Shown: one piece after another, positions 33,139 to 42,133 of the stretch
How positions within the stretch are numbered: position 1 is the stretch's first letter
How the letters are laid out: each line of letters starts with the position of its first letter
NCBI RefSeq assembly: GCF_027359925.1
Contig: NZ_CP114767.1
Span: 2,294,001 to 2,358,000 of the forward strand
Length of the DNA stretch: 64,000 nt
From: Hymenobacter canadensis
Lineage (GTDB): Bacteria > Bacteroidota > Bacteroidia > Cytophagales > Hymenobacteraceae
Direction of reading: 5' to 3'
Notes under the pieces: model-generated
Told to the model about the DNA's origin: nothing
What the model saw: the letters and a program-made list of their open reading frames with translations, nothing else
The model's database searches: none
Position numbers and translations under genes: made by a program

Positions 33139-34092
33139 ATGCGCGAGGCAGTGTTTCTCCGGGTGAATGAGGCTAAATGGAAGCAGTATGAGCTGCAGCC
33201 GCCCGCCGGCCCCGACGAGCTAGCCGCCCGTTTCGTGGAGCTGACCGACGACTTGGCCTACGCCCAGACGTTCTACCCCACCTCCCCCACCACCCACTAC
33301 CTCAACGACTTGGCCGCCAAGCAGCACCAGGCCATCTACCAGAACAAGCCCGAAACTACCAACCGCTTTGCCCACTTCTGGCGGCAGGAGCTGCCGCTGC
33401 TGGTGGCCCGCCACCACCGCCCGCTGCTGGTTTCGCTGGTGCTGTTCACGGTGTTCACGCTGCTGGGGGCGCTATCGGCGGCCTACGACGACACGTTCGT
33501 GCGCGTGGTGCTCGGCGATGCCTACGTCAACAAAACCCTGGAAAACATTGAGCGCGGCGACCCGATGGCCGTGTACAAGGGCATGAGCGAAACGCCCATG
33601 TTTCTGGCCATCACCGCCAACAACATCTACGTGGCCCTCACGGCCTACGCGCTGGGCGCCACGCTGGGGCTGGGCACCGTGTATGCGCTGTTCCGCAACG
33701 GCATGATGCTGGGCTCGTTTCAGTATTTCTTTTACCAGAAAGGCGTGCTGCTGCCCTCGCTGCTTACCATCTGGATTCACGGTACGCTGGAAATATCGGC
33801 CATTGTGCTGGCCGGCGGCGCGGGCTTCGTGATGGCACGCGGCCTGCTCTTCCCCGGCACCTACTCCCGCACCGACGCCTTCCGCCAGGCCGCCCGCGAC
33901 GGCCTGAAGCTGGCCCTCGGGCTGGTGCCTATCTTCATCGTGGCCGGCTTTCTCGAAGGCTTCGTGACCCGGCACACCGGCATGCCGCTGTGGCTGAGTC
34001 TGGGCATTATCGGCTCGTCGGCGGCTTTCATCGGGTGGTATTTCATTCTGTACCCACTGCGCCTGAAGCGGGCCAGCCAATCTCCCGCCTGA
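33139..34092 (+). CDS. Stage II sporulation protein M-like membrane protein
   Basis: First gene of a six-gene plus-strand unit. The 317-residue protein has a soluble N-terminus of about 90 residues (MREAVFLRVNEAKWKQYE, with basic/helical stretch) and then about six helices. The conserved SpoIIM/DUF95 blocks are seen: NNI.VAL.AYALG...GLGT.YALF.NG.MLG (about 153-190) and L.IWIHGTLEI.AIV.AGGAGF..... (about 208-235). The organism does not form endospores as far as the phylum goes, so it is a general membrane protein. A weak -7-like box TATCTTGG is at 33100-33107. Confidence 0.88.
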   Translation: MREAVFLRVNEAKWKQYELQPPAGPDELAARFVELTDDLAYAQTFYPTSPTTHYLNDLAAKQHQAIYQNKPETTNRFAHFWRQELPLLVARHHRPLLVSLVLFTVFTLLGALSAAYDDTFVRVVLGDAYVNKTLENIERGDPMAVYKGMSETPMFLAITANNIYVALTAYALGATLGLGTVYALFRNGMMLGSFQYFFYQKGVLLPSLLTIWIHGTLEISAIVLAGGAGFVMARGLLFPGTYSRTDAFRQAARDGLKLALGLVPIFIVAGFLEGFVTRHTGMPLWLSLGIIGSSAAFIGWYFILYPLRLKRASQSPA

Positions 34093-34123
34093 GTCTTTTC
34101 TCTTTATTGTCAACTACCGCATT

Positions 34124-35107
34124 ATGCACGCAAAATTTACCCGCGAAGCCGATTTCCGCCAGGAACGGGATTTTGGGGCCAAAATAGGGGCCACGTTCGA
34201 GTTTCTGGGAGCCCACTGGCGGCCGCTGGGCAAGTGCCTGCTGTACTTCGTGCTGCCCGTTTCGCTGGTGATGGGCATCGGCCTGGGCCTGGTGATGAAC
34301 AATATGTTCAACCTGATGGGCAAGATGCAGTCCAACCCGCAGGCCATGCCAATAGCTACTTCTTCGTTAGGGGCCTCCTACTTTTCCGGCATGGGCCTGG
34401 TGATGGTGGGCAGCCTGCTCTCGTTCGTGGCCGTGATGAGCACCGTGTACAGCTACGTGCGCCTCCTGCTCACTCCCGAGCCCCAGGCGCCACCCACGCC
34501 CGCGCAGGTATGGAGCCTGATGAAGCAACGTATCGGCCGTATTCTGCTGTCTTTTGCGTTGTTCGTGGGGCTGTATCTGGCATTTATCGGCGTCTTTGTG
34601 GGACTGATAGCGGTGCTGCAAAAAATGTCGTTTGTGCTGATGCTGGTGCTATTTCCGGTCCTGATGTATGTGGGTGTGCCGCTGATGCTGTACTTCCCGG
34701 TGCTGCTGCTGGAAGAAGGCGGTGTAGTAGCCGCGCTGCGGCGCTGCTTTGCGCTGGCCCGCGGCAAGTGGTGGTCGACGCTGGGCCTAGTTATCGTGGC
34801 CGGGATGATTCAGGGCATGCTGACGATTCTGTTTGCGCTGCCCCAGTACGCCGTGATGTTCGGCAAAATGCTGAAAGTGCCGGTGCTGGGCTCCGATGTG
34901 GTGGGCATGGCCGCGCAGTGCGTGTACGTGGCCGGCGCCATGCTCACGTATCCGGTGCTCCTGCTGGCGCTGTCGTTTCAGTATTTCAACCTAGTGGAGC
35001 GCAAGGAAGGCGTGGGCCTGCGGGGCTTGGTGGATAGCCTGGGTGCTACCCCGGCCCCGGTGGCCCACAGCCACGCCCACCGCCCCGACGACGAAGGCGA
35101 ATACTAA
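34124..35107 (+). CDS. Hypothetical six-helix membrane protein
   Basis: No named family is sure. The 327-residue product starts with a charged cytoplasmic part (FTREADFRQERDFGAKI) and has six hydrophobic segments at about 36-58, 84-108, 140-165, 168-195, 215-240 and 266-288. A short amphipathic element ERKEG follows. The tail is His-rich (SHAHRPDDE). It lies between the SpoIIM and DUF4129 genes with gaps of 31 and about 75 bases. The same position in other Bacteroidota clusters is held by similar membrane proteins. I infer a part in the same membrane complex. Confidence 0.75.
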   Translation: MHAKFTREADFRQERDFGAKIGATFEFLGAHWRPLGKCLLYFVLPVSLVMGIGLGLVMNNMFNLMGKMQSNPQAMPIATSSLGASYFSGMGLVMVGSLLSFVAVMSTVYSYVRLLLTPEPQAPPTPAQVWSLMKQRIGRILLSFALFVGLYLAFIGVFVGLIAVLQKMSFVLMLVLFPVLMYVGVPLMLYFPVLLLEEGGVVAALRRCFALARGKWWSTLGLVIVAGMIQGMLTILFALPQYAVMFGKMLKVPVLGSDVVGMAAQCVYVAGAMLTYPVLLLALSFQYFNLVERKEGVGLRGLVDSLGATPAPVAHSHAHRPDDEGEY

Positions 35108-35182
35108 GCTCCCCCCTACCCGACGCTAATTAGCCCGATTTTCTATCCGTTTCTGGTGGCTTCTTACCTTTCATTTGCGCTG

Positions 35183-35950
35183 ATGCTCCGTTCCTACAGC
35201 CGCCGGTGGCTGCTGGCGCTGATGCTGATGCTGCCCTGGGCCGTTGGGCCCGTTGCAGCCCGGACGCCGGTTCGCAATACCGCCGCCGTGCGCCAGCTGC
35301 CACCCGACAACGCGCCGACGCCCACCCTGCGCCAGCCGGTCCCGGCGCGGCTGCGCGACTTCCGGAAGCAGCGCGAGTTTCAGTACGTGGAGGTGAAAAG
35401 CGAGCAAAGCGCCTGGGACCTGTTCTGGGCGCGGTTCTGGCGCTGGCTGGCGGAGATGCTCGATACCCGTTCCGGCCAGGTGGTCTGGAAATACGGCATC
35501 TACGCCGGGCTGGTGGTGGCGCTGGTATTTGTGGTGCTCAAGCTGCTCCAGATTGATTTCACCCGCGCTTTCGGCCGGGCCCCAAATACCGCCGCGCTGC
35601 CCTACGACGTGGAGGGCGAGGATATCCACGGGCTGCAGTTTGAGGAGCTGATAGGAGCCGCCGAAACCGCCGGCAACTTCCGGCTGGCCGTGCGCCTGGG
35701 CTACCTGCAAATCCTCAAGCAGCTTACCGACCAAGGCTTGATCCGGTGGCAGCCCGACAAAACCAACCACGACTACCTGTTTGAGCTGCCCCCGGGCCCG
35801 CTGCCCGATGCCTTCCGGGAGCTGACCCGGCAGTTCGACTATGTGTGGTACGGCGAGCAGGACGACCTCACGCCCAGCCATTACGCCCAAGCCCGCGCCA
35901 CGCGGCTGGCCTTCCAGCAACTCCTTTCCTCCGGCCGCCGCGCCGCCTGA
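35183..35950 (+). CDS. DUF4129 domain protein
   Basis: The 255-residue product has a signal sequence or first helix (MLRSYSRRWLLALMLMLPW), an extracytoplasmic region with EFQYVEV....S.WDLFWARFWRWL, a membrane helix at about 110-130, and a cytoplasmic DUF4129 domain at about 155-245 (AAE.AGNFRLAVRLGYLQILK.L...G.I.W..DKTN.DY, then FD..WYGE). DUF4129 is found in clusters with transglutaminase, MoxR and DUF58 proteins. A GTG at 35156 would add nine residues; the ATG at 35183 starts the hydrophobic region better. It is followed by the DUF4350 gene 14 bases on. Confidence 0.87.
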   Translation: MLRSYSRRWLLALMLMLPWAVGPVAARTPVRNTAAVRQLPPDNAPTPTLRQPVPARLRDFRKQREFQYVEVKSEQSAWDLFWARFWRWLAEMLDTRSGQVVWKYGIYAGLVVALVFVVLKLLQIDFTRAFGRAPNTAALPYDVEGEDIHGLQFEELIGAAETAGNFRLAVRLGYLQILKQLTDQGLIRWQPDKTNHDYLFELPPGPLPDAFRELTRQFDYVWYGEQDDLTPSHYAQARATRLAFQQLLSSGRRAA

Positions 35951-35964
35951 TTTCCCCCTCGCCC

Positions 35965-37371
35965 ATGACCACTTTCCGTTGGTATCTGCTGGGGTTGGCG
36001 CTGCTCTTCGGGGCCTATGTGGCCGTGGAATACTACCGCCCCAAGCCGCTCGACTGGACGCCCACCTTCCAGAACAAAGACAAGATTCCGTACGGCACCT
36101 ACGTGCTCTACGACGTGCTGCCCGAGGTAATGGGCGTGGCCAAACGCGAGGTAAAAGCCGTGCGCGTGCCCATCTACAACCAGATTGAGGGCGAAGACGA
36201 ACCCACCGAGGACACCACGGCCGAAGCAGTTGATTCCACCGATTCCTTCAGCGCAGCCGATACCATTTCATCCGAAGACGCTACCGCCGGCACCGCCGCC
36301 ACGCCCGAGCGCAGCACCACCGAAACCGTGGAAACCGGCGACGCCGACTACATGGCGGGCCTCGCGGAATCTGGCTTTCCCAAAGCCACCTACGTGTTCG
36401 TGGACGATGAATTCACGCTCAGCAGCTCCGATTGCCGCTCCCTGCTGCGCCACGTGGCCCGCGGCAACGACGTGTTCATTGCCGCCGAGCAGTTCGACCG
36501 GCAGTTTGCCGACACGCTGGGCTTCCGCACGGCGCCCTTCGTGCAACGCCCGCGCCTGAAGAAGGCCTCAACAGAGGAACTGCTCAACGATTCGGTGCAG
36601 CTGCAGCTCAGCAACGCCGGGCTGGCCCGCCAGACCCGCCGCCCCTACTTCCGGCTGCCGGCCCTGGGCGCCTCCTACCGCCTGCTGCCCGACAGCACCA
36701 TGCGCGCCACCCAGCTCGCGGCCGATACCGCCGGGCGGGCCGTGCTGGTGCGCGTGCCGCACGGCCGGGGCCACCTCTACCTGTGCACCGTGCCGCTGGC
36801 CTTCACCAACTACTTCGTGCTGCAGCCAGCCACCAGCAACTTCGCGTTTGCGGCGCTGTCGTACCTGCCCACGGGCCGGCCGGTGTGGTGGGACGAGTAC
36901 CAGAAGCAGGGCCGGCTGGAAGAACAGTCGCTGCTGCGGGTGCTGCTGGCCCACGATGCCCTGCGCTGGGCGCTGTATCTGAGCCTCTTGGGCGCCTTGC
37001 TATTTGTGGGCGTGGAAGCCCGGCGGCGGCAGCGCATCATCCCGATTCTGCGGCCCCTGCCCAACACCACGCTGCTGTTTACGCGCACCGTGGCCAGCCT
37101 CTACCGCCAGGGCAACAGCCACGCGCCCATTGCCGAGAAAAAGATTCAGCTATTTCTGGAGCATCTGCGCACCCGTTTCCACGAGCCCGGCCTCGACCTC
37201 AACGACGAAGCCGCCCGCGAGCGGCTGGCCCAAAAGTCCGGCCTGCCCCGCTCCGAAGTAGACACGCTGGTGCGCCGCATCAATTTCCTGCTCACTGCCC
37301 CGCGCGTTTCCGATGCGGAGCTGCTAGCCCTCAACAAGGCCTTCAACGAGTTCAGGAAAGCCGCCGCTTAA
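35965..37371 (+). CDS. DUF4350 domain protein
   Basis: The 468-residue protein begins MTTFRWYLLGLALLFGAYVA, a first membrane helix. DUF4350 follows with DW.PTF..KDKIPYGTYVLYD at about 30-50. A low-complexity acidic linker (about 74-125, rich in Glu, Thr, Ala, Ser) breaks the domain, then SSDCRSLL.HVARGND.FIAAE at about 154-175 and GRGHLYLCTVPLAFTNYF at about 265-285. A second helix is at about 333-352, then a basic patch and a cytoplasmic tail. The longer frame from 35845 is rejected because it would overlap the previous gene and lack the signal. Function unknown. Confidence 0.87.
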   Translation: MTTFRWYLLGLALLFGAYVAVEYYRPKPLDWTPTFQNKDKIPYGTYVLYDVLPEVMGVAKREVKAVRVPIYNQIEGEDEPTEDTTAEAVDSTDSFSAADTISSEDATAGTAATPERSTTETVETGDADYMAGLAESGFPKATYVFVDDEFTLSSSDCRSLLRHVARGNDVFIAAEQFDRQFADTLGFRTAPFVQRPRLKKASTEELLNDSVQLQLSNAGLARQTRRPYFRLPALGASYRLLPDSTMRATQLAADTAGRAVLVRVPHGRGHLYLCTVPLAFTNYFVLQPATSNFAFAALSYLPTGRPVWWDEYQKQGRLEEQSLLRVLLAHDALRWALYLSLLGALLFVGVEARRRQRIIPILRPLPNTTLLFTRTVASLYRQGNSHAPIAEKKIQLFLEHLRTRFHEPGLDLNDEAARERLAQKSGLPRSEVDTLVRRINFLLTAPRVSDAELLALNKAFNEFRKAAA

Positions 37372-37537
37372 AATTGCACTATGGGTTCTATTTGAATTTT
37401 TCCTTTTATAAATATTCCAATATACCTGATATAACGCACTAAATAGGCATTTTCTCTACACATAGAATAATCTCTATGACATTATCCCGCTACACCTCTT
37501 TCTCCCAATTCGCTTCTTCCTGCTTTTGACTGCCAAG

Positions 37538-38611
<1,074 letters not shown>

Positions 38612-38640
38612 CCCATTGCCATTGCTTCGCTCTGCTCGCA

Positions 38641-40005
38641 ATGACAGAAAACATGAAATCCTTCTTTCTCACCCGCCGCTTCTTTCTACTGCTCACCGCT
38701 CTTATCCTGGGGCTGGTGGTAGCGTTTTTCCTGCCGGGCTGGCTGGCGCCGGTGCAGCTGGCGCTGGGCTTGCTGCTGGTGCTACTGGCGCTGGATATGC
38801 TGCTGCTCTACGCCCCGGCCAAAGGCGGCGCCGGCCACCTGTTCGGGCGGCGCGTGCTGGGCGACAAGCTGGCCAACGGCTCCGACAACGACATCAGCCT
38901 CTACCTCGAAAACCACTACCGCTTCCCGGTCAGCACCGAAACCATCGACGAGATTCCCCACCAGTTTCAGCGCCGCGACGTGCTGTTTCGGGCTGCTATC
39001 CGGCCCGGTGAGACGCAGGTAATCCGGTACCAGCTGCGGCCGGTGAAGCGCGGCGAATACGAATTCGGGGCGCTGAACGTGTACGTGTGCTCGCCGCTGG
39101 GGCTGGTGCGGCGGCGCTTCCAGTTCGATGAGAAACGGGTGGTGCCGGTGTATCCGTCGTTTCTGCAGATGCGGCAGTACGAGCTGCTGGCCATCAGCAA
39201 CCGCCTCACGGAAGTGGGCGTGAAGCGCATCCGGCGGGTCGGGCACAGCATGGAGTTCGAGCAGATCAGGCCCTACGTGCCCGGCGACGACCCGCGCTCC
39301 ATCAACTGGAAAGCCACCGCCCGCCGCACCACCACCCACGCCGCCGACTCACTGGTGGTCAACCACTTTCAGGACGAGCGCGCCCAGCAGGTATACTGCC
39401 TGATCGACAAGGGCCGCGTGATGCGGATGCCGTTTGAAGGGCTGAGTTTGCTCGATTATGCCATCAACGCCACGCTGGTCGTCAGCAACATTGCCATCCT
39501 CAAGCACGACAAGGCTGGGCTAATTACCTTTTCGCACCAGCCCGGCACGGTATTGCCCGCCGACCGGCGCGGCGGCCACATGCGCAAGCTGCTGGAAGTG
39601 CTCTACCGGCAGCGCACCAAGTACCTCGAAACCGACTACGAGCGGCTGTACATCAGCGTCAGGAACAACGTCCGGCAACGCAGCCTGCTGATTCTGTTCA
39701 CCAATTTCGAGACGCTGAGCGGCATGCAGCGCCAACTGCCCTACCTGCGCCGCCTCGCCAAAGACCACCTGCTGCTGGTAATTTTCTTTGAAAATACCGA
39801 GTTGCGCGAGTTCCTGGACGGTACCGCCGCTACCCCGCAGGACGTCTACAACCAGACCATTGCCGAGAAATTCGCGCAGGAAAAGCGCCAGATCGTGCGC
39901 GAACTGAACCGCTACGGCATCCACGCCCTGCTCACCGCACCGCAAAACCTGACGGTGAACACCATCAACAAATACCTGGAGTTCAAGGCAAGAGGACTGA
40001 TCTGA
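38641..40005 (+). CDS. DUF58 domain protein (degenerate vWA)
   Basis: The 454-residue protein has two N-terminal membrane helices (about 13-31 and 36-58) and a beta-domain (about 65-180). The DUF58 block follows: H.MEFEQIRPYVPGDDPRSINWKATARR at about 202-228, then a vWA-like fold (LIDKGR at about 252, with the MIDAS Asp present but Ser changed). It is the usual partner of the MoxR ATPase upstream. An ATG at 38653 is an alternative start. The stop codon TGA (40003-40005) is the first triplet of a 47-bp inverted repeat arm. Confidence 0.9.
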   Translation: MTENMKSFFLTRRFFLLLTALILGLVVAFFLPGWLAPVQLALGLLLVLLALDMLLLYAPAKGGAGHLFGRRVLGDKLANGSDNDISLYLENHYRFPVSTETIDEIPHQFQRRDVLFRAAIRPGETQVIRYQLRPVKRGEYEFGALNVYVCSPLGLVRRRFQFDEKRVVPVYPSFLQMRQYELLAISNRLTEVGVKRIRRVGHSMEFEQIRPYVPGDDPRSINWKATARRTTTHAADSLVVNHFQDERAQQVYCLIDKGRVMRMPFEGLSLLDYAINATLVVSNIAILKHDKAGLITFSHQPGTVLPADRRGGHMRKLLEVLYRQRTKYLETDYERLYISVRNNVRQRSLLILFTNFETLSGMQRQLPYLRRLAKDHLLLVIFFENTELREFLDGTAATPQDVYNQTIAEKFAQEKRQIVRELNRYGIHALLTAPQNLTVNTINKYLEFKARGLI

Positions 40006-40145
40006 ATCACGGATTTTTGCGGATTAGACGGATTGGTCGGATTTTGTAGTTTCAGCACCGACAGCAGCACCATACATAATACCGCTAGAACGCGTCGTCT
40101 ACGAAATCCGACCAATCCGTCTAATCCGCAAAAATCCGTGATTCA
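40003..40145. repeat. 47-bp inverted repeat joining two convergent genes
   Basis: The arm 40003-40049 (TGAATCACGGATTTTTGCGG...) is matched in inverse at 40099-40145 with 46 of 47 positions equal, over a 49-base spacer. Each arm begins with the TGA stop of one of the two convergent genes. Confidence 0.95.
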
Positions 40146-41945
40146 GTCGAAAGCCTCAAGCCGGGCGTTATCGAGAAGCAGGTTGGTGCTGGTTCCGTAG
40201 TAGAGAAAGGTGATGGAGACGTTGTCGAAATCGGCTTGCGGGGGCCGCATATCGAAGTGCAGCTCGCGGGGCCAGCCGCCTTCCAGGGCGCGTTGCAGGC
40301 GCACGGTGCGCTCCTTCACCACCTCCTGGCCGCGGCGGAAGCGCACTACATACTGCGTCATGCGGTTCATGTCCCACTCGGTTTGGTCGGCGCGGGCCTG
40401 GGCAGAGGCGCGTACCCAGGTGAACTGGCCGGGCTGCACCGGCACCATCCATTCGGTGCTGTGCGGGTGCTGGGCGTCGAGGGAGAGGGAGCAGGCGCCT
40501 TGCAGGGCCGGCGTGCCGCACAGGCCCGGCGCAGGCTGCTCGAAATCCTGCTGCCACAGCACGCGGGTGTTGCGGGCCTCGCCCGTGAATTCGGAGTTGC
40601 TATCGAGCAGCAAGCGGGTTTCGTCGGGCACTTCGTAGCGGAACAGGATGCGGCGCAGGTAAGTGCGGTTCATGTCGCCGGCCGCCAGCAGGCCCTGGCC
40701 GCCGGGAATGGCCATCTGCGTCAGCCAGTAGCCGTAGGCGCAGCCCAGTAGCAGCAGCGGCGCTGCGGCCACGGCCCAGCGCGGCCGGGCCAGCAGCCAG
40801 CGCAGAGCCGCAGCCAGCGGCCAGGCCAGCACGGCGTAGCTGTCAATCATGGCGCGCGCACCCAGCCCGCCGCCGTACAGCCACTCGTTCCAGGCAAACG
40901 TGACGTAGGTGAACAGCACCGTAAACACCAGCAGCGGCCAGAACGCCGCCGGCTGCTGCCGCCGCAGCGGCCCAAAGCCCAGCAGCGCCACCACCATCAA
41001 CGGCGAATACATCAGCCAGCCTGTCCGGAAGCTGAAGATACCATCGAACAGGTGCGGTTTCAGCCAGTTGAAGCCCTGCTCCTGGTAGCTATACACAATC
41101 CAGCGGCCGGTAGCATAATGCCAGTAAAGCGGCTGCAGACTCAGCAGTACGCCACCGGCCGCGCCAGCCGCCAGCAGCAACGGCCAGTGCTGCCGCCAGA
41201 ACGTGAGCCGCTCCCGTAGCGCGGCCCGCGTGCCCAGCCCCCAGAGCAGCGGCAGCAGCACGGCCAGCAGCGCCGTGGGCCGCGTGAGCGTCATCAGCCC
41301 GATAATGGCGCCGATGCCGATGGCCCGGGCCCAGTTGGGGCGGGCGTAGAAGGCGGGCGTGAGCAGTAACAAGGCAGCATACCAGGTCAGCAGCCAGCTG
41401 TGCGTCATGCCGGCGTGGCCGGCGCCGCTGTAGGTGAGGTAGTTGGTGCCGAGCAGCAAAATCAGCAGCGCGCCCGCCGTGGGCCACTCGCCAAACCGCG
41501 GCAGCAGCGCCCGCCGGATCAGCCAGAACCCCAGCACCGACACCAGCAGACTACCCAGCTTCACGGCCAGCTGATACGGCGCCGAAAAACCGTCGGGCAG
41601 ATAGCCGAGCGGGGCCGCCACGGCGTGCGCCGCCAGGAAAAACGGCAGCTCCTGCAGCGCCAAGCCAGCGGGGTATTTCAGCACGAAATGGCCGCTGGCG
41701 GAGTCGCGGTAGGCTTGGTAGAAATCGGGCGTGGGCGCGTAGTCGCGCATGTAGGCGTCGCGGAAGTTTAGCTCGCGCAGGTCGTGGTAAATGAGAGTGG
41801 CCGGCAGGTAGAGGTAGTAGCCGGAAGCATCCCAGTTAATCACCGGCGACTTATTGCCGCTCTGCGGAGCCGGATAATACCACCAGGTTAGCACCAGCAG
41901 CAGCGCCGTGCTGGCCCACGCCGCCCATCGGGAAGGAGAAATCAT
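40143..41945 (-). CDS. Polytopic membrane protein, GT-C glycosyltransferase-like
   Basis: The 600-residue product has about eleven membrane helices (first at 7-25) and a C-terminal extracytoplasmic domain of about 160 residues. After the first helix the loop holds WDASGYYLYLPA with Asp 39, as in GT-C enzymes that use polyprenyl-phosphate sugars (PMT/ArnT type). LTRPTALLA near 225 and Trp-rich loops also fit. The C-terminal domain is beta-type (EFTGEAR, then FEQPAPG, then STNLLLDNARLEAFD). A lectin-like fold is possible. The acceptor is unknown. It is a single gene convergent with the DUF58 gene. Confidence 0.72.
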   Translation of the reverse strand: MISPSRWAAWASTALLLVLTWWYYPAPQSGNKSPVINWDASGYYLYLPATLIYHDLRELNFRDAYMRDYAPTPDFYQAYRDSASGHFVLKYPAGLALQELPFFLAAHAVAAPLGYLPDGFSAPYQLAVKLGSLLVSVLGFWLIRRALLPRFGEWPTAGALLILLLGTNYLTYSGAGHAGMTHSWLLTWYAALLLLTPAFYARPNWARAIGIGAIIGLMTLTRPTALLAVLLPLLWGLGTRAALRERLTFWRQHWPLLLAAGAAGGVLLSLQPLYWHYATGRWIVYSYQEQGFNWLKPHLFDGIFSFRTGWLMYSPLMVVALLGFGPLRRQQPAAFWPLLVFTVLFTYVTFAWNEWLYGGGLGARAMIDSYAVLAWPLAAALRWLLARPRWAVAAAPLLLLGCAYGYWLTQMAIPGGQGLLAAGDMNRTYLRRILFRYEVPDETRLLLDSNSEFTGEARNTRVLWQQDFEQPAPGLCGTPALQGACSLSLDAQHPHSTEWMVPVQPGQFTWVRASAQARADQTEWDMNRMTQYVVRFRRGQEVVKERTVRLQRALEGGWPRELHFDMRPPQADFDNVSITFLYYGTSTNLLLDNARLEAFD

Positions 41946-42099
41946 GAATAGGGAAAAGAGGGATACGCTGGCGCAAATTGCGGAAAAGCCCGCGCCTTTA
42001 CCACCGTCGAGTTGCGGCCGAGGTTGAACAGCGGTTCAACTGGTGTTCAACCCCGGCACGAATGGTGCAGGGTAGCCACTGCTGATTCGGCGGGTGCCG

Positions 42100-42107
42100 T
42101 ATCTTTC
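42100..42107 (+). promoter_or_regulatory. Possible -7 box of the hexosaminidase gene
   Basis: TATCTTTC fits TAnnTTTG at seven of eight positions, 26 bases before the ATG at 42134. A small hairpin (GTTGAAC...GTTCAAC, about 42024-42055) lies further upstream. Confidence 0.35.
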
Positions 42108-42133
42108 GCCCCCACCCTGCTCTTTTGCTGCTT

